Source: Branchiostoma lanceolatum (taxonomy: Eukaryota > Chordata > Leptocardii > Amphioxiformes > Branchiostomatidae). Taken from it: a DNA stretch of 64,000 nt. Positions 46,625 through 59,851 of the stretch are shown one piece after another. The position numbers and the translations under genes were made by a program. The DNA lies in NCBI RefSeq assembly GCF_035083965.1, contig NC_089726.1, forward strand, positions 11,909,501 through 11,973,500, given 5' to 3'. The notes below the pieces were generated by a model. That model was given only the letters and a program-made list of their open reading frames with translations. It was not told the origin of the DNA and did no database searches. Position 1 is the first letter of the stretch, and each line of letters begins with the position of its first letter.

Positions 46625-47500
46625 GTCACTCCCGTCTACATCATAAGGGACTTCATTTTTGTCACTTTACTACTCGAAATATTTTTCATCTTTGGCTGTC
46701 ATATCATTGAGCTGTTTACTTTACTCTTTACATCGTTAATCACGATGTTACATATGACGCGTTTCTTCGTCACCGTACACCAATTGTAAGTTGCCGATCA
46801 AACACTACCAGTAAGCATGTATATGAGAAACTCTAGTGATAAACAATTATTGATAGTCTTTACCATAACATGGTTGGGAAAAACAGAATCTGGTGCTCTT
46901 TTTCTACATCTGGCCCTAGTCGCCCTACGCTTTCTATGAGGGACATGCCCCACCCATACTTCTTCCTCTTCGCATTTGTGCGGATTTCTGCGGATTACAA
47001 CTTAACGACCCACGAGGAGTGCTATTGTTCCTCCTAGTGCCTATCTACATCATAAGAGACTTGGTTTTTGTCACTTTACTATTTAAAATGTTTTCATCTT
47101 TGGCTGACATAGTATTGGGCTGTTTACTTTACCGATCAAACACCGCCTGTTTGTATATATGCCTGTGTAACTCTACTAATAAATATTTATTGATAGTCTT
47201 ATGTTATGGTTGGTAAAAAAGAATATGGTGCTCCTCACCCTTTTCCCTATTTGTATGATTTGATATAGTACCCATCCGTACTCTCCAAGCAGAGGTTGGT
47301 GGAGAAGATTGTGACTTTCGTATCCGATAAGTCCCGTTTACAATGCCGACAAGACAGAAAGAAAGTCACAATCTTCTCCCTTAACTTCTGCTTGAAGAGT
47401 ACCACCCGAACACTTCTTTCTGTTGGACTCTATGCGGATTTCTGCGGAGTACAAGCTGACATCCCATGTGTAGTGGTATTGTTCCTCCTGCTGAGAGCAG
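46625..47500. repeat. Degenerate tandem duplication, unit about 410-450 bp
   Basis: A block containing CTACATCATAAG and TTTTTGTCACTTTACT recurs at about 46635 and 47044, an offset of 409. A second block, TGCGGATTTCTGCGGA ... TATTGTTCCTCCT, recurs at about 46979 and 47433, an offset of 454. The copies are diverged and interrupted by the MITE at 47279. It looks like an old tandem array of at least two and perhaps three units. Confidence 0.6.
47279..47401. mobile_element. Hairpin MITE, CTCCAAGCAGA family, copy 1
   Basis: The left end reads TACTCTCCAAGCAGAGGTT. The right end is its imperfect reverse complement, CTTCTGCTTGAAGAGTA. An inner arm, GAGAAGATTGTGACTTTC, is also inverted. The flanks are similar (TACCCATCCG and TACCACCCG) but not a clean duplication, so this is probably an old copy. 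Confidence 0.7.
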
Positions 47501-49307
47501 TGAGAAAGTGATCCCACCCCGAGGCGAAAAGCGTATTGGAACTTGGCTGAAATGAATTCTCTCAATACCTGTTGGCTTAGGTAGTCGGGTTATTGGGGAA
47601 AAGTGCACTAGAGGGGTTTTGAAAGTTCACAAGAAAAATGCGCTCCGTTGACCTTATTTCCGGACCTTTATTTTTACTCCAGAAAAGTATGCAAAAAGAC
47701 CACAAAGGTGGAAATGGATGAGGGGAAACTGGAACGATGACTCATTGTTGGAGTGTCCTCTCTTCAGTTCTCAACGCCTACTAGTGACGCCACTTCGTAA
47801 GGAGGGAAAATTCGTGTAGACTTGGCAACCGACAAAAGCTTGAAAACCGTGAAATCGTCACTGCAACCATTTATATAATCACAGACTTCATTGCGTATGT
47901 TGACATGAACAGTTAAGTTTACTACAGATCACTGAAACACCACGACACTGACTCGTTCTGGGTCGCCAAACGAACATCATTTTGTTGATAAATTTTCGTG
48001 TGAATAAAACACATGTTGTTCAATCACGCGGAACAGTCAAGGCAGGCAGATTGTGACAATAGTCACACATTCTACAAACAGTACCCTTTTGCATGACTGG
48101 ACTGGGTTGTTTTTCCTTGTGTTGTATTTGTCTTCATGGTGACCTCCATTGTTGTTCTTTTCCTGTCTGAACAATTTTCCCAAGTCGTGCCAGAATGTAC
48201 TTGTACATGTGCTCGTACACCGTGAGAGGGGAGCGACAGGGTTTTGCTGGTAGGTCGATCGGCTGCACTCACCCGAACAGTGCTGCTATGACGTCAGTAA
48301 GCCATGTCGCTGTTTTGTTCTTTCACACTTGACTCAGTCGTTTTTCAATTAAGTACCATCCAAGGGAACTTAAGGTCCGGAAGGGCGAGCGAGAGCGAGT
48401 TTTGCCGAAAGCAGACGGTTACACGGCTGGTAGAAATCCGCGTAAGTAAATCATCCGGAAGGTGCGCACCGGAGGTGAGACATAGCCAATGAAGAGTCAA
48501 GTGAACTTGGGTAAACTTTAGAGTTACCGAATTTGTAAACAAATAACAACATCGAGAAATCTCCATTTAAGGAAAACAAACTAGTACTGCTCAAAGTGAC
48601 ACAATGCATTGCACATGCGCGTTGAGGAGGCGTGGAACATATTAGGTTAATGAGAACACAGTGAATGAACAGTGAATAAAGTTATATTCGTGGAAATTCA
48701 TGATCAATAATGAGCTTGAATGAAGTTGAGTTTTCTTTGTCTTTTTCCATCCACAGAGTATGTACTACAAGACAAGAAGACAAAGCCTTGAATTAAGCTG
48801 AATGATACAAACACAGTTTTAATATATAAAAGTTGATGAAAAACGTGACCAGAATAGTCTAGACTTCGTAATAGTCTTCAGTCACCCGTGAATAGTTTTA
48901 TCACTGTTTGGTAAGTCACTGGATAACAACATACTTTATACACAACAAGTGTTTTACCTAAGCCCTGTGCAAGCTAGGCTAGGTGACTGACAGGCACCGA
49001 AACGTCGCTTTAACTTTGCTATTCACTCTCGACATGCAGTCACGTTTGGAAGAACGTCTACTGTCAGCTAACGTCAACTGTATATATAAGGACTGTGATC
49101 GAGAAATCCCCTCCCTTATTTGACTAGTCAGTAGCACGGTACAAAAGTGATCTAGCTATTCCCCTGTCAGCAGGACAATCAGGGTCTATATATATTTGGG
49201 ACAAAAACCCTACATTGTAAAGTACACTTGAATCTACACGTGAAACGATGAAAGTAAGATACATGTAGAAGCACATTATCGTGCTAAACATAGAGGAATA
49301 TGATTTT

Positions 49308-51452
49308 TCAGAAATCCTGCAGAACGATAGTTTGTGCTGTCTGCTTCCCGTGGTATCCATGTGGGGAGCGGTATGGATACGTCATTGGGTTCATGTAGCC
49401 ATGGTAACAGATCTGTGCATGCGCAGGAAGAACGGGCGAACCGCACGGACAGGGACGACGGCTGCTGTACCCACTTGATCTGGTAGGGGGTGCGTAGAAC
49501 CCATGGCGTCGTGAGCTTGTATCTGTAGAAGAAGTGATTTTCGTGTTCGTCACCGTGTTGAGAGAACATAGGAATGTAGCACAATACTAGATATCTTCCT
49601 GTTGTGTCCTCTATACCACATTTCTACATTTGTATGTGCTCCCAACTACTGCTTGTGGTCATCATAGGGATGACTAGTAAATGTAACTAGTGGCAATATG
49701 AAAGCTAAATCTTTAAATGGAGCATATCGGCTTATCTAAGTACGCTAATCCAGGCGTTGATGTAGTTGTCGTTGAATTATGCTCTAAAGCTTTTAATTTT
49801 AAATTCACTATTGAAAATTGCTACATGTACAAGTCTCTGTAGATAAACATGATTTTGTTACATGGCACAGTCACGTATTTGTTAACGAAAGCGTTATTCG
49901 TATAATTGTCAAACTATCTGGCAGGCTGTGAGCTTAATGGATATATTTTCTTACACCTACACTGCATTCGTCTGGCGCTGCCGCTACCAAAGCTGTCCCT
50001 GTCATCCTCTTCATCGCTCTCTTCTGCTACCCCTTTCTTGGTTCTGCATCTCTTGCAGCACCACCCAGCGACCAACAAGAGAACTACAAGGAACAGGGTA
50101 GCGACCACCGCAAATCCAAGCTGAATGATCAGGCTGAAAGACAAACCATAGTAAATGTTTAGGCGTCATTCCGACCAGTGAAATTTCGTATTGAAAGTAC
50201 ATCATATTCGCCAGAAGGCAATGGAAACTGCAGTCTCGCCGTTGCGTTGACAAGTTAGAAAGATAGAAACAGTTTCAACAAATCTTTAACCTTTTCAATC
50301 CGGGCAATCAAAACTTTAATTTTCCCTGGTGTCATCCTTACCTTAGAGGGAGATTGGGCTCGTTGCAGACGGTGCTGATGAGACTCGAGTTGTCACGGCA
50401 ACAGTACTTGTTGTCACACACCCCGCAGCAGTATGGGTACACGCCATCGTCACAGCTGAATTCTGGGACATACGTCCCCGCAGGATTGTAAAACGGAGAG
50501 CAGGTTCTCTGTGGTTGCTGAAGCTGTGCATGCACGACTGCGGAAATGCAACAAAACGTAATGGCAATTTTATAGCTCCACCATGTACATCTCTAGATAT
50601 TCTAACGTTACATTTAATGATCACTAGTACTGACTGGCTAATTAACGCCCTGAACTTGGGGGCACAGATAATGTATAAAAGTAGGAGCGGTTCAACTCTT
50701 GAAAAAGACGAATACGACGAAACCGATCGAATACTTAGTCTTAGCGGTATCATTGTCCTAGCGCCACAATATCGTACGCCTAATGATTTCCAGTAACTTC
50801 ATATTTTCCATACCAAAAGATCTACATTCCAACGTTAACGTTCTTTCTACAGCAGAAATACAAAAGTCCCTTTTATGCATCTACCATATCTTTCTGTCGG
50901 GCTGATTAAACTACGATGGCTACGGTTGTTTTGTTCTGCTCCAGAGACCCACGGTACGAGACCAGGAATATTTCATAAGCAAGTTCATGTGTTGTGGTAC
51001 TTTACATTGTTTACGAAACAGTTTACAACATGCTATTTCAATATCACATCGCAAAATATACATTATCTCAAACCACATTTGCGCCTAAGATTATTGCTTG
51101 AGTTTACGTTAAGTTAAGACAGCTTAGGATACAAAGAATGTCATCGTTGCCTGGATTTCCTCACAGAATACAGCCTAATACTACTATTTAGAAACTTAAT
51201 GCAAAGTCGGGTCTTAAATAACAACATCAAACATATCACGCAGTAATCGTGGCAAGGTGCTATTCATGAAGACTATCGCACACTTAACCATCTAGAAACA
51301 AGAATGAAATATTCAATTCCTACCTTTATCTAATAAAAGCGAAAAGACGTCATACTAGAATGATACCTTGACTTACCTCCATTTTCATACAAAGTTGAGA
51401 CGAATGACAGGAAGACAAGAAGATTAGTGAACTGCAACAGTCTGCACTGCAT
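49308..51452 (-). CDS. Third Shisa-like membrane protein (219 aa)
   Basis: Exons 51452-51377, 50537-50342, 50133-49961 and 49522-49308 join in phases 1, 2 and 1, as in the other Shisa-like genes. Residues 1-25 are a signal peptide. The cysteine-rich domain (26-90) reads TCSPFY, EFSCDD, YPYCCGVCDNKYCC, a close match to the Shisa pattern. A transmembrane helix covers about 92-115. It is followed by a WCCKRC cluster and an acidic EESDEEDDRD stretch. The tail is rich in Tyr, Pro, Ser and Arg (FYAPPTRSSGY, MNPMTYPYR) but has no strict PPxY. The first exon carries an upstream extension to an acceptor at 51567, giving a likely 5' untranslated part. A second frame is open across the first two exons (see findings). 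Confidence 0.82.
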
Positions 51453-53887
51453 ATTACTAGACTGTTTCTGCTAGCGTCACCGTTAATATTTGTTCTGGCC
51501 ACTCGATGGAAACGAATCAAGGTAGCGTCGGCAACTTCTTCTTCTTTACAAGCTCTGTGAACTGTCCCTGAATTAGAATACAAATGTGGTTGAAAGTTAT
51601 GTTCCTTACAATATGTCTGCTGTTACAAATAGCTTGTATAGCACAACCGGTACCCAAAGCGGTATCTGACAAAGAACTGTAGTTTTAAACACGCGAGAAA
51701 AAAGTAATCTCTTGTTAAGTGGACACGCTTTTCTGTGGCAACTCGGGACCACTTGATGCTAATCTCCTCGCCTTGTTGAGTGCAGTAATTGGGAGTTCGT
51801 GTATAGGGCACGACTGCTGAGCAAACACTAGATTTCTCACCAGCCTGGTCCGCCATTTTTCTCGGGGAGTTTACCGAAGCAGGGGACGGTCTTGGTTGAG
51901 TTGAGCAATTGACGGCCAAGTTTGACCACAACAACTTGTGAACGCCTGATGCACCGAGAAGTGCACCTTTGCAACGACAACAAAAACACGTCTTGTTTTC
52001 CTCCCACAACAAGGTTGTTTTGAAACATTTGAATTTGAAGCTATAAGTAACAAAAACTATCAATAACGAATCCCGTCATATAGATGCACATTTATACAGA
52101 TATACCAAAGCTTCCTCTACAAAATCTTTAAACAAAAACGCACGAACGAAATGGCTAGAGTATTGCTTACTAACTTTCCTTTCTGAAATTAATGAACATC
52201 GGCAGTAACGTTACATCACAAAGGTCCTTCCCAATTATAAGTTTCTGGGGAAAATCGAAAATTCAACTACATGTAGTGTACGAACGTGATTCTACGTGGA
52301 AAAAATGCTGTTCACTGTAGCTTGGAATTCCATCTTAGTTACTTCTATATTCTACGTTAAATTTAGCTAAGAAAGAGGAAATGCAGGACGCAGTGCATGA
52401 ATTTACAAGTACAGGATACACCTGCTGAAGATCAAACACGAACAGGTTGCAGAAAAGATCATCGCAGCAGATTAGGTTTCTAGAACGTACAGAAACAAGT
52501 GCCGGGTGAAGTCATCTGTGGTAAATCAAAATGACAAACATTCGACTATATTGGCCATGGGTCATTCTTTCAAGTTGCAAACGCCAGCAAGACCATTATC
52601 GGCCGACATTGGGGATGTTTTAGATACGACTTTGTCAACGTTGGCTAGTTAGTCTGTATATTAAACGCAAACTCCAGCTGTCCGGGGGTTTTATATATCT
52701 GACCGGTTACGGGGCGGCTGCTATAAGCGCGATTAAATCAGGCTATTGGCTAGTTATGATTCGGCAAAAAGTGAATATTATTAAATTATTAAACAAATCA
52801 CGAGGAGAGTGAGCCAACGGGAAGGGCAGCATTTGGCAAATGAACCCCAGGGTGGTCAAACTCCCCTGGCAAATTATTCTCCTGGAGTATATCCAGCGTA
52901 GCGGTTAGTCTGCCAAATACTACTGAATGCAGGCAGACATGCACACGCACTTGCCGCAAATAAGTTCCGTTCACATCATGATCAGTATCTGAACTGTTCT
53001 AGCTATGTGCATAGCTGGTATAACTCCCTTTTGCGTTTTACATTAGCTTTACACGTTATACATCATCACAACTCCTGCTCAAGTCGCCAAAGCGCTGTCT
53101 TTTTAAACACCGCTCATGTTTAGGAGCTCCGCCCAAGTCAGGTGGTAGCAACTGCTATTATTACGCTGCGTCACAGGGAGTGACGTCATACCACCCGGAA
53201 GTGGCAGACATTTTGTGCTGCAGGTCAGGCTGCCAAGCTTCTTGTTTCTCGAATCAAGGTGCGTCACAGTGAAATTAAGACATCTATAGCGTCTTGGTAC
53301 CCCTTCTAGCTACGTAAACATTGTAGTTACAGTGAACTATGACATAATTTTGGTTCAAAGGCGGTGCTGTAACTCTGTGGAGAGTTCTGTGGCCAAAGAT
53401 TATGTAAAAAATGGCCTGAAAGTCTACTTAGTAGTAAACGTTTAGCAGGAAGAGGAAATAATTCATCAAAATTCTAATGCTTTCAAACCTAGATAGTGAA
53501 ACATGCTAGACATAGGCTATCATACTGTAGGTAAAATTATCGAGTCATCTTTACATATAAACGTTGTATATCCACCATGAAACATATTATCAAACGTATT
53601 GTTACATTGTAAGACTTAGAAGTAACGTTAACGTTACATGCATTAATTTAGACCATTACTATTTAGATAATCGTGAACTTGGATTTTTGGAAGAAGTTAT
53701 TACAGATGATCCTGTAGATGTTCGGAGTACCATTATCTTGACAGTTCATGAACATAAATCCATCTTATGTTAAACAATATTTTAGAACCTTAAAAGTCAA
53801 AACTAATTGTAGTATATTTGTGATCCAACGACAACATGTAATACTATGTAATCTTCTACCCAGGACTGGTAACGTTAACTTTAAACC
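51453..53887. other. Divergent region between the third Shisa-like gene and MS4A-like gene 1
   Basis: About 2.4 kb. It holds a possible first non-coding exon of the Shisa-like gene ending at 51841 (donor GTGAG), and the promoter of the MS4A-like gene with CRE and ETS sites at 53181-53202. Nothing else was recognised between 51.9 and 53.1 kb. Confidence 0.5.
53160..53260 (+). promoter_or_regulatory. Promoter and first untranslated exon of MS4A-like gene 1
   Basis: A perfect CRE (TGACGTCA, 53181-53188) is followed by an ETS site (CCGGAAGT, 53195-53202). A likely first exon ends at a GTGCGT donor near 53259. A matching acceptor precedes the coding exon near 53863. The TSS is inferred, not seen. 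Confidence 0.45.
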
Positions 53888-56800
53888 ATGGGGTATGACG
53901 GAAAGTACCTCCAAGGGATGGGATGGACCCTTGTGGTGATGGGGTCTCTCAACATCATCCTGGGAATAGCAGCGGATGCTGCATTTGCCTCCATGGGTGC
54001 ATTCACCATCTTCCACTACATCAGCGCACCCATATGGAATGGCATTTTTGTAAGTAGTCACCTGATTTTACTGGTGTTTTTAACAGTACAGTTTCAGGTT
54101 TGCGATTATGCCTTCAAGTACAATGTACCTGGGAGTTAATATCAACCTAGAAGTTAGAACTGAGGTGTTCAAAAATTTGTTTTCCCTAGAACTTATCTTA
54201 GAGTGAAACTCACCGCTACCAATTACTCGTGTCGTAGCATCCACATTAAATATCTTTAGACAACATGTGCATCAGCCATTCGCCAGCTGGGCAACCCTGG
54301 CTGTTCATGTAACAACGTTGGCATGCCGAACCAATAAATGAATAAAAATGTGCATAGGATATATATGACAGGCCGCATGTCTGCAAAGCTGGTGTGGCAT
54401 GCCAAAGGGCGGTTATACAGGCTATATAGATATTGTTACAGATTCAGATCATTTTGTCCTCATGGCATTTTATTCTTGCCAGGAGTGACAGTATCATCAT
54501 TGACTTTTTTCCATGGTTACCTCTCAGGGTCAGACACATTCACACATACATATACTAGTTACATAGCTTGTATTTGTTCCTCACAGGTTGTCATAACTGG
54601 TGTCTTGGCGATTTTCAGTGGAAAGAAACCAACGAACAAGGGTCTGGTAGGTGGAGTTACTTCTTTGAAAGTTTCAGGATGATACATCTACAACATGCTT
54701 AACATCATTTTTGTATCTTGTCAAACATTGCTTGTTTTTTTTGCCAATCCCATCACTAAAACAAAAAGCTTTTACTTTTTTTGAATTGTTACATCAACTT
54801 GTATGTGTACTATTACAAACTGACTTTGAAAGTTAAAGCAGACTAGAAGAAACACACTATTTTATTTGTTTTGAAAGATTTTAACTGTTTTCTAACACAA
54901 AAAGATTAGACTGACCAAATTTGTCTTCTACTAGTCTTCATCAAGTTAACTGAGGACCAAGTTGCTCGTTACATGTGACACTTGACATATGTACCCGCAG
55001 TTTTTGAGATTACAATACAACATGTAATGTTTTGTATTTGTCTATTGCCTTCTTTGTTCTGATAGATGGTGGGACTGATGATACTGGGGATCTTCACAAT
55101 CATGTCTGCAATCTGCAGTTTCTCCTTGAGTATTGTTGGATCTTTTGTTGATGGAAACTGTGGTTATGGTTTCAGACCATGGGGGTGAGACCTTATCTTT
55201 GTTTATTCTTTGTGATGTTTTTATTTATTTTGACTTTTGGACAGCTCCACTCTCCGGATCCTGTGTATCACTTTTATTTGTGATGAAATGGTGTAGTGAC
55301 CTCCCGGCACAGTCATGTGTACAAAAATGTGTATTACCATTGTTATTGTTTCTTACATACTGTACAAGAAATACCAATATGCCGTATCTTGCCTACAAGT
55401 GAAAAAGTCCTGACTGACAAGATGTATGATAGGGAATACTGCAAGCTGAACTTAATGTATGCTTCAATGCTTTCATAGAGTAAGAAATATGATGATGATA
55501 TCTGGTTGTCATGGAGGACTGTTGAAAACTTGAAATTATTTCATCTAACAGATTCTCACTCCTGTTGTTGATGTAGCTATGGTCGTGACTGTACATCAGC
55601 GTCCATTGCCCTGCATGTGGTGAACGTTCTGCTGGCTCTGGCTGAGATTGTCATGGCCTTCGTAGCTGCCATCATGCCCTGTTGTGGGCTGGCAAGTGCA
55701 AACAACCCCCACGTTGCACCTGTAAGTGTGGAAGAACATGTAATAGATACATGTACAGTTGAACATTACACAAAAAACAGTCTGCATTCTTATATCAGGT
55801 GCTAGAATGCCATCTGAAAGCATGTAATTACTTAAGAAATGAACGATATTTTGAACACAGCATGTGACTACAGTTACTGTCTGTCCCAACATAAAAATTT
55901 AAGACTATGTTACAGTTTTTATTATTTTTTCCTCAGGTGGTTGTGTACAACCAGGGACCTAACATGATGCAGGGACCAAACATGATGCCTGGCCAAGCTG
56001 CTTATGTTGTTGTCCAGACAGGTAACTATTTCATTGTTATTGCTGAAGTTAACGAGTTTTAGAGTTTCTTCTGTTGCAGGATGGCACACAAATGTCAATA
56101 CATATGTGTAGTATAATTTAAGGATATTCTGATTAAAGCAGTAATCATCATCATCATGTATTTGCATTTGGTATTACATAAACTACACTAAACTCACAGA
56201 TGTTGTATAAAATCTCTATCAAAACAATAGGCCACTCCTGACTGTCCATCACAATTACCAGTAGCGGTTCAATCAATAAGAGAGTGGCTGCATGTCCATC
56301 AAATATTTGCGTTTTAATGTTTTTCTTTTGCATTTCTAATGGGGGATGCCCTAAGATGGCACTTTTTTTACGCGCTCAAACTCACAACGCTCCATCGCTG
56401 GTTGCCAGAGAGTGGTCTGGTTTTGATAAATGAATTTTAAACATAGTCATCTAAAGACCATTCTTTTCAACGAACACTTAAAGACCCACATTTTCAGTGT
56501 TTTCTGAAGTGATATTTCTTATGTGTATGATAGTTGTGCAGGGGTTTTTCTATAAAAATTGAACAAGAGGAGCACACACAGGCGAGGGAGTGAATTCTAT
56601 GTATTTATGGAAGAATCCAATGCTGTGTGAAGACTGTATATTGCATAATAAGCTCAAATCTGAATTCGACAAGGGGGTACTGGGCTATAACAAGAGGGCG
56701 CAGCGCCCCTCTTTCCCGATTTAGATGAACCCCTGGTTGTGTATCTGCTTGGCCCAGGTTGTATATTTAGGCGCCAGGCCGTCTAATTACGCAGTGACCC

Positions 56801-57371
56801 TCTACTCAGCGCTACCATCATTGACAAAATACTATTTTTCGACGAAACAAGAAATGAATATGTACACATATGTTTTAAATGGAAATGACAGCTATGTGCA
56901 TGAACTTGATTTAATAACCTTCCTTATCAGCGTAGTCAGTGGTCACAAACACGGCGTGCTTATGCAAAATAAGATCAGTAAAAAATCAGTGCAATGTTAG
57001 GGCGCGTGACATCTTAGGGCACCCCCCATTATATTTTGTTGGAGGTGGGCAGGGCAGTGGGATCGGTCTATTCGCAGGTAACAGATGTTGATCCACATGT
57101 ATACTTACTAAGCTCTAATCTTTGCTGACCTTTTCCAGGTGTTCCAGGTGCGCATGGTATCCAGTACTCGACTGTCAGTGGCATGCCACAGCAGCAGGTG
57201 TTCATTGCCCAGCACCCATACCCAGCAGCAGCCCCCATGCAGGGGTACTATGGTGCCCAGGCTCCGCCTCCTTACATGCAGCAGTCCAACATTGGTGCAG
57301 CTCAACCACCTGCAGCTGCTCAACCACCAGCAGGCCCTCCTGCAGAGACAAAGACCCAGCCACCTGCTTAG
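53888..57371 (+). CDS. MS4A/CD20-like four-pass membrane protein 1 (267 aa)
   Basis: Exons 53888-54049, 54587-54646, 55066-55184, 55577-55721, 55937-56021 and 57139-57371 join in phases 0, 0, 2, 0 and 1. Four hydrophobic helices lie at about 10-33, 41-66, 75-101 and 124-148. The block APIWNGIFVVITGVLAIFSG matches the MS4A consensus around helix 2 (PxWG...ISGxLxI). A cysteine pair (Cys106, Cys119) lies in the loop between helices 3 and 4. The C-terminal cytoplasmic tail repeats QGPNMM, then is rich in Gln, Pro and Ala and contains APPPYMQQ, a PPPY WW-domain ligand. MS4A proteins modulate receptor complexes and ion flux at the plasma membrane; the role here is not known. It is the upstream member of a tandem pair with the gene at 59.9 kb, with identical exon structure. 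Confidence 0.82.
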
Positions 57372-59851
57372 CTGAGGGGGAGATTGGGCACGGCTGTCTC
57401 CAGGACCCATCCTTCTGTCCCGGGATGGAAATTTGCTTATTGGAATCTGAACTTCATGACACGAAATTGATGAAAACGTATTTTTGTAAGCTTAAAACAA
57501 CAGATCAACAACATGGCCTCCCAACAAATTTGGGGACAAATTTAAAGCTGCAGACAGCCCTTGTCTGGAGTGAGATATACAAGGCTTAGGTGTGACAGGA
57601 TGATTCAAGTACACACATTATTGTTGCTACTGGGTCTTTTACCCGACATTCTCAGCTAGTGCATAGTCACAACTTTTGATTTTGCATTACAGGTGTGTTA
57701 TATTGGTTTTTGTTCTGCATTTGTCAACAGTTTGGTAAATTGTATATTATCTACTTTTGTTAGAATGATTAACAATTGACATTTTGTATGTAATGATACA
57801 TAATTGGTGTGACAAGGTACATGGAACATTAGGAATTAGTATTTTTTTGATGCAGAGGTGATTATTTTAATCAATTTGTAAGTGCAAACCATAATAATGT
57901 AGGATTTATAGCTAATAGTTTAATGAAATGACAGATACATTCCAAACTTTACTATGGACATATCAAGGTGTATAATAGCTTGGTTTGAGTCTCATTATGA
58001 TACAGGCACACAATACTTGCTTTTCAGGTCAGTCTAATCGGTTGTTATAGCAAAGTTGGATGATGTCAATCATGATCGAATCAGGATGATTTTTCTAGGA
58101 CCAAACTTGGATATAAAGAGGACCGCTAACAGTAATAAGGACATGTTTTGAGTGTGAACTTGTGTATGCAGCTGGCTACACTTAACATGTAGTGCATTCT
58201 TTGTACTATGAGATCAAGCTTTTAAACAGCACCATTTGTTTGTACTGTATTTACAGATATTGATAATCATATATATATTGCAAGGTTACAGCAGTGAAGA
58301 CTATATTGCAGTGTGTGCCATGAATGTCAACAAGATGTATGTTGTTAGCATCTCTTATGTCAGTTCATGAGTCTTCACTTTGTTTATTGCAATACATAAC
58401 TGTTACATGTAGGCCCCTTAGATTTGCATGTGTAACATGTGCAAACTAAAACCTAGTTTCAAGGATGCATAAAAAGCAAGCACAAAAAGAAAACACTCCA
58501 AACTCTGCACTTTAAGTACACAGTTACATATGTCTGCAGTTAATATAAAGAAACCTTCAAATTTGCAACATGCACTTATATGAGCAACAAGGTGGGCTAC
58601 GTATACACGGCCTCTTAGATACCGAAAAACAACAAGACAACAAGAACCCAATGTAACAATTGCACCAACGTCACATTTTGCCATGATAACTTAAAATCCT
58701 TGAAAACCTCATTTTCCTTAACACAGATAAAGTCTAAAGCTGTCCCATTTTGGTAAAAATGTGTTCGGTTCAGCAGTTTAGTGGGCGTGAGGACGGAGGG
58801 GTCGTTGGGTCCTGGATGAACTGATCATGAGTGGATGAATACTTTATTAAATATATATGCTCCATGCACTATACATGTATATTGTGATGTCTGCCCACCA
58901 TAACTCCGGACCAGATCGCCAGGGGGATTTGTTAAACATTACCCAGGCGCTGCCTACACGGTCTCGTGACTATGACACACGAGGTAAGAGGTCAAGCCAG
59001 CCAGGAAGGAGGCGTATTGTGCACAGGTACAAGGGAACCTGGTTCTCTCCAACTTTTTGAGGTGCGTCACACGAAGCGGCGCGGCGTGTGCTCCCATCTT
59101 TAACAATACGTTACTTCGTACGAATCACTTGTATTTGAAGAAACAGCACCCTTTGCTTTAACAGTCTGGCTATTATGTTTACGCAAGGAGGTATCAAACC
59201 TCCTAGGTTTACGTAAGAAATTTGGCAGTGTTTGTGGGCATAATATGTCAGTGACGCTTGAGCTAAAGGTAGCTTGACTTTAATCTCCAAGCAGATCTCT
59301 ATAGGTTGCGAAGACCGTATCAAACTGGCAGAAAGAAGTCGCTTTTGCAACCCTTGGATTGCTATACAAGCTCCTTCTTCCAGTTGGATACGGTCTTTGC
59401 AATCCATTAGGCCTGCTTGGAGGCTACCTTGACTTTGTTTCAACACAGTTTGAGTTTTGCGTTAAAATAAAAAGTCTAGCTATAAACAACTTTTAAGTTT
59501 TACAACATTCCTACGCCTTTGTTTTGTAATGTGAGCACTTTATTTACAGCGAAAAAACGGAGTTCACTCACTTCTTGCCCTCTACTCTAGTGCGGCTCGC
59601 TAGTTATCAAAACAACATTGTAACGTTATTGTCCTTTAATGTAATAATTCAAATTAGTAAGATTTTTCTCTGGACGAACTTGACCGTGATCAGGAAATTC
59701 AGGAACAGCGCAAAACATTACCCTGGCTACAGACGACTCTTAAGTGATCATCAATTAAGGTATCATATATAAACTTTGCTTTAACAATTGTTTATTTTGA
59801 TTTTTATCTAACTGAATTCTGTTTCAAACCAGGACTTTGTTACTATAAAAC
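57372..59851. other. Spacer between the two MS4A-like genes
   Basis: It includes the 3' untranslated part of gene 1 and, from about 58.9 kb, the upstream region of gene 2. It holds the hairpin MITE at 59281-59426 and a small AGGAGGT/ACCTCCT hairpin at 59184-59206. No further gene is seen. Confidence 0.5.
59281..59426. mobile_element. Hairpin MITE, CTCCAAGCAGA family, copy 2
   Basis: The ends read TAATCTCCAAGCAGAT and CCTGCTTGGAGGCTA. Inner arms share AGACCGTATC and CCAGTT in opposite orientation. It is flanked by GCTTGACTT (59272-59280) and CCTTGACTT (59427-59435), an 8 of 9 match that fits a 9-bp target duplication. Confidence 0.8.

Larger units (their letters stand above)
45167..49307. other. 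Intergenic region rich in repeats, between EGF ligand 4 and the third Shisa-like gene
   Basis: About 4.1 kb with no gene seen. It holds the TATA element of ligand 4, the palindromic MITE at 46336-46552, partial tandem copies of a 410-450 bp unit (46.62-47.50 kb) and a hairpin MITE at 47279-47401. Confidence 0.55.

Noticed and set aside
49276-49584. Alternative minus-strand frame over the last exon of the third Shisa-like gene
   Set aside because: Only the other frame, ending at 49308, agrees in phase with the membrane exon; this one would need a different donor.
57122-57589. Plus-strand 155-codon frame over the last MS4A-like exon
   Set aside because: It is a frame shadow of the Gln/Pro-rich tail; the in-phase frame ends at 57371.
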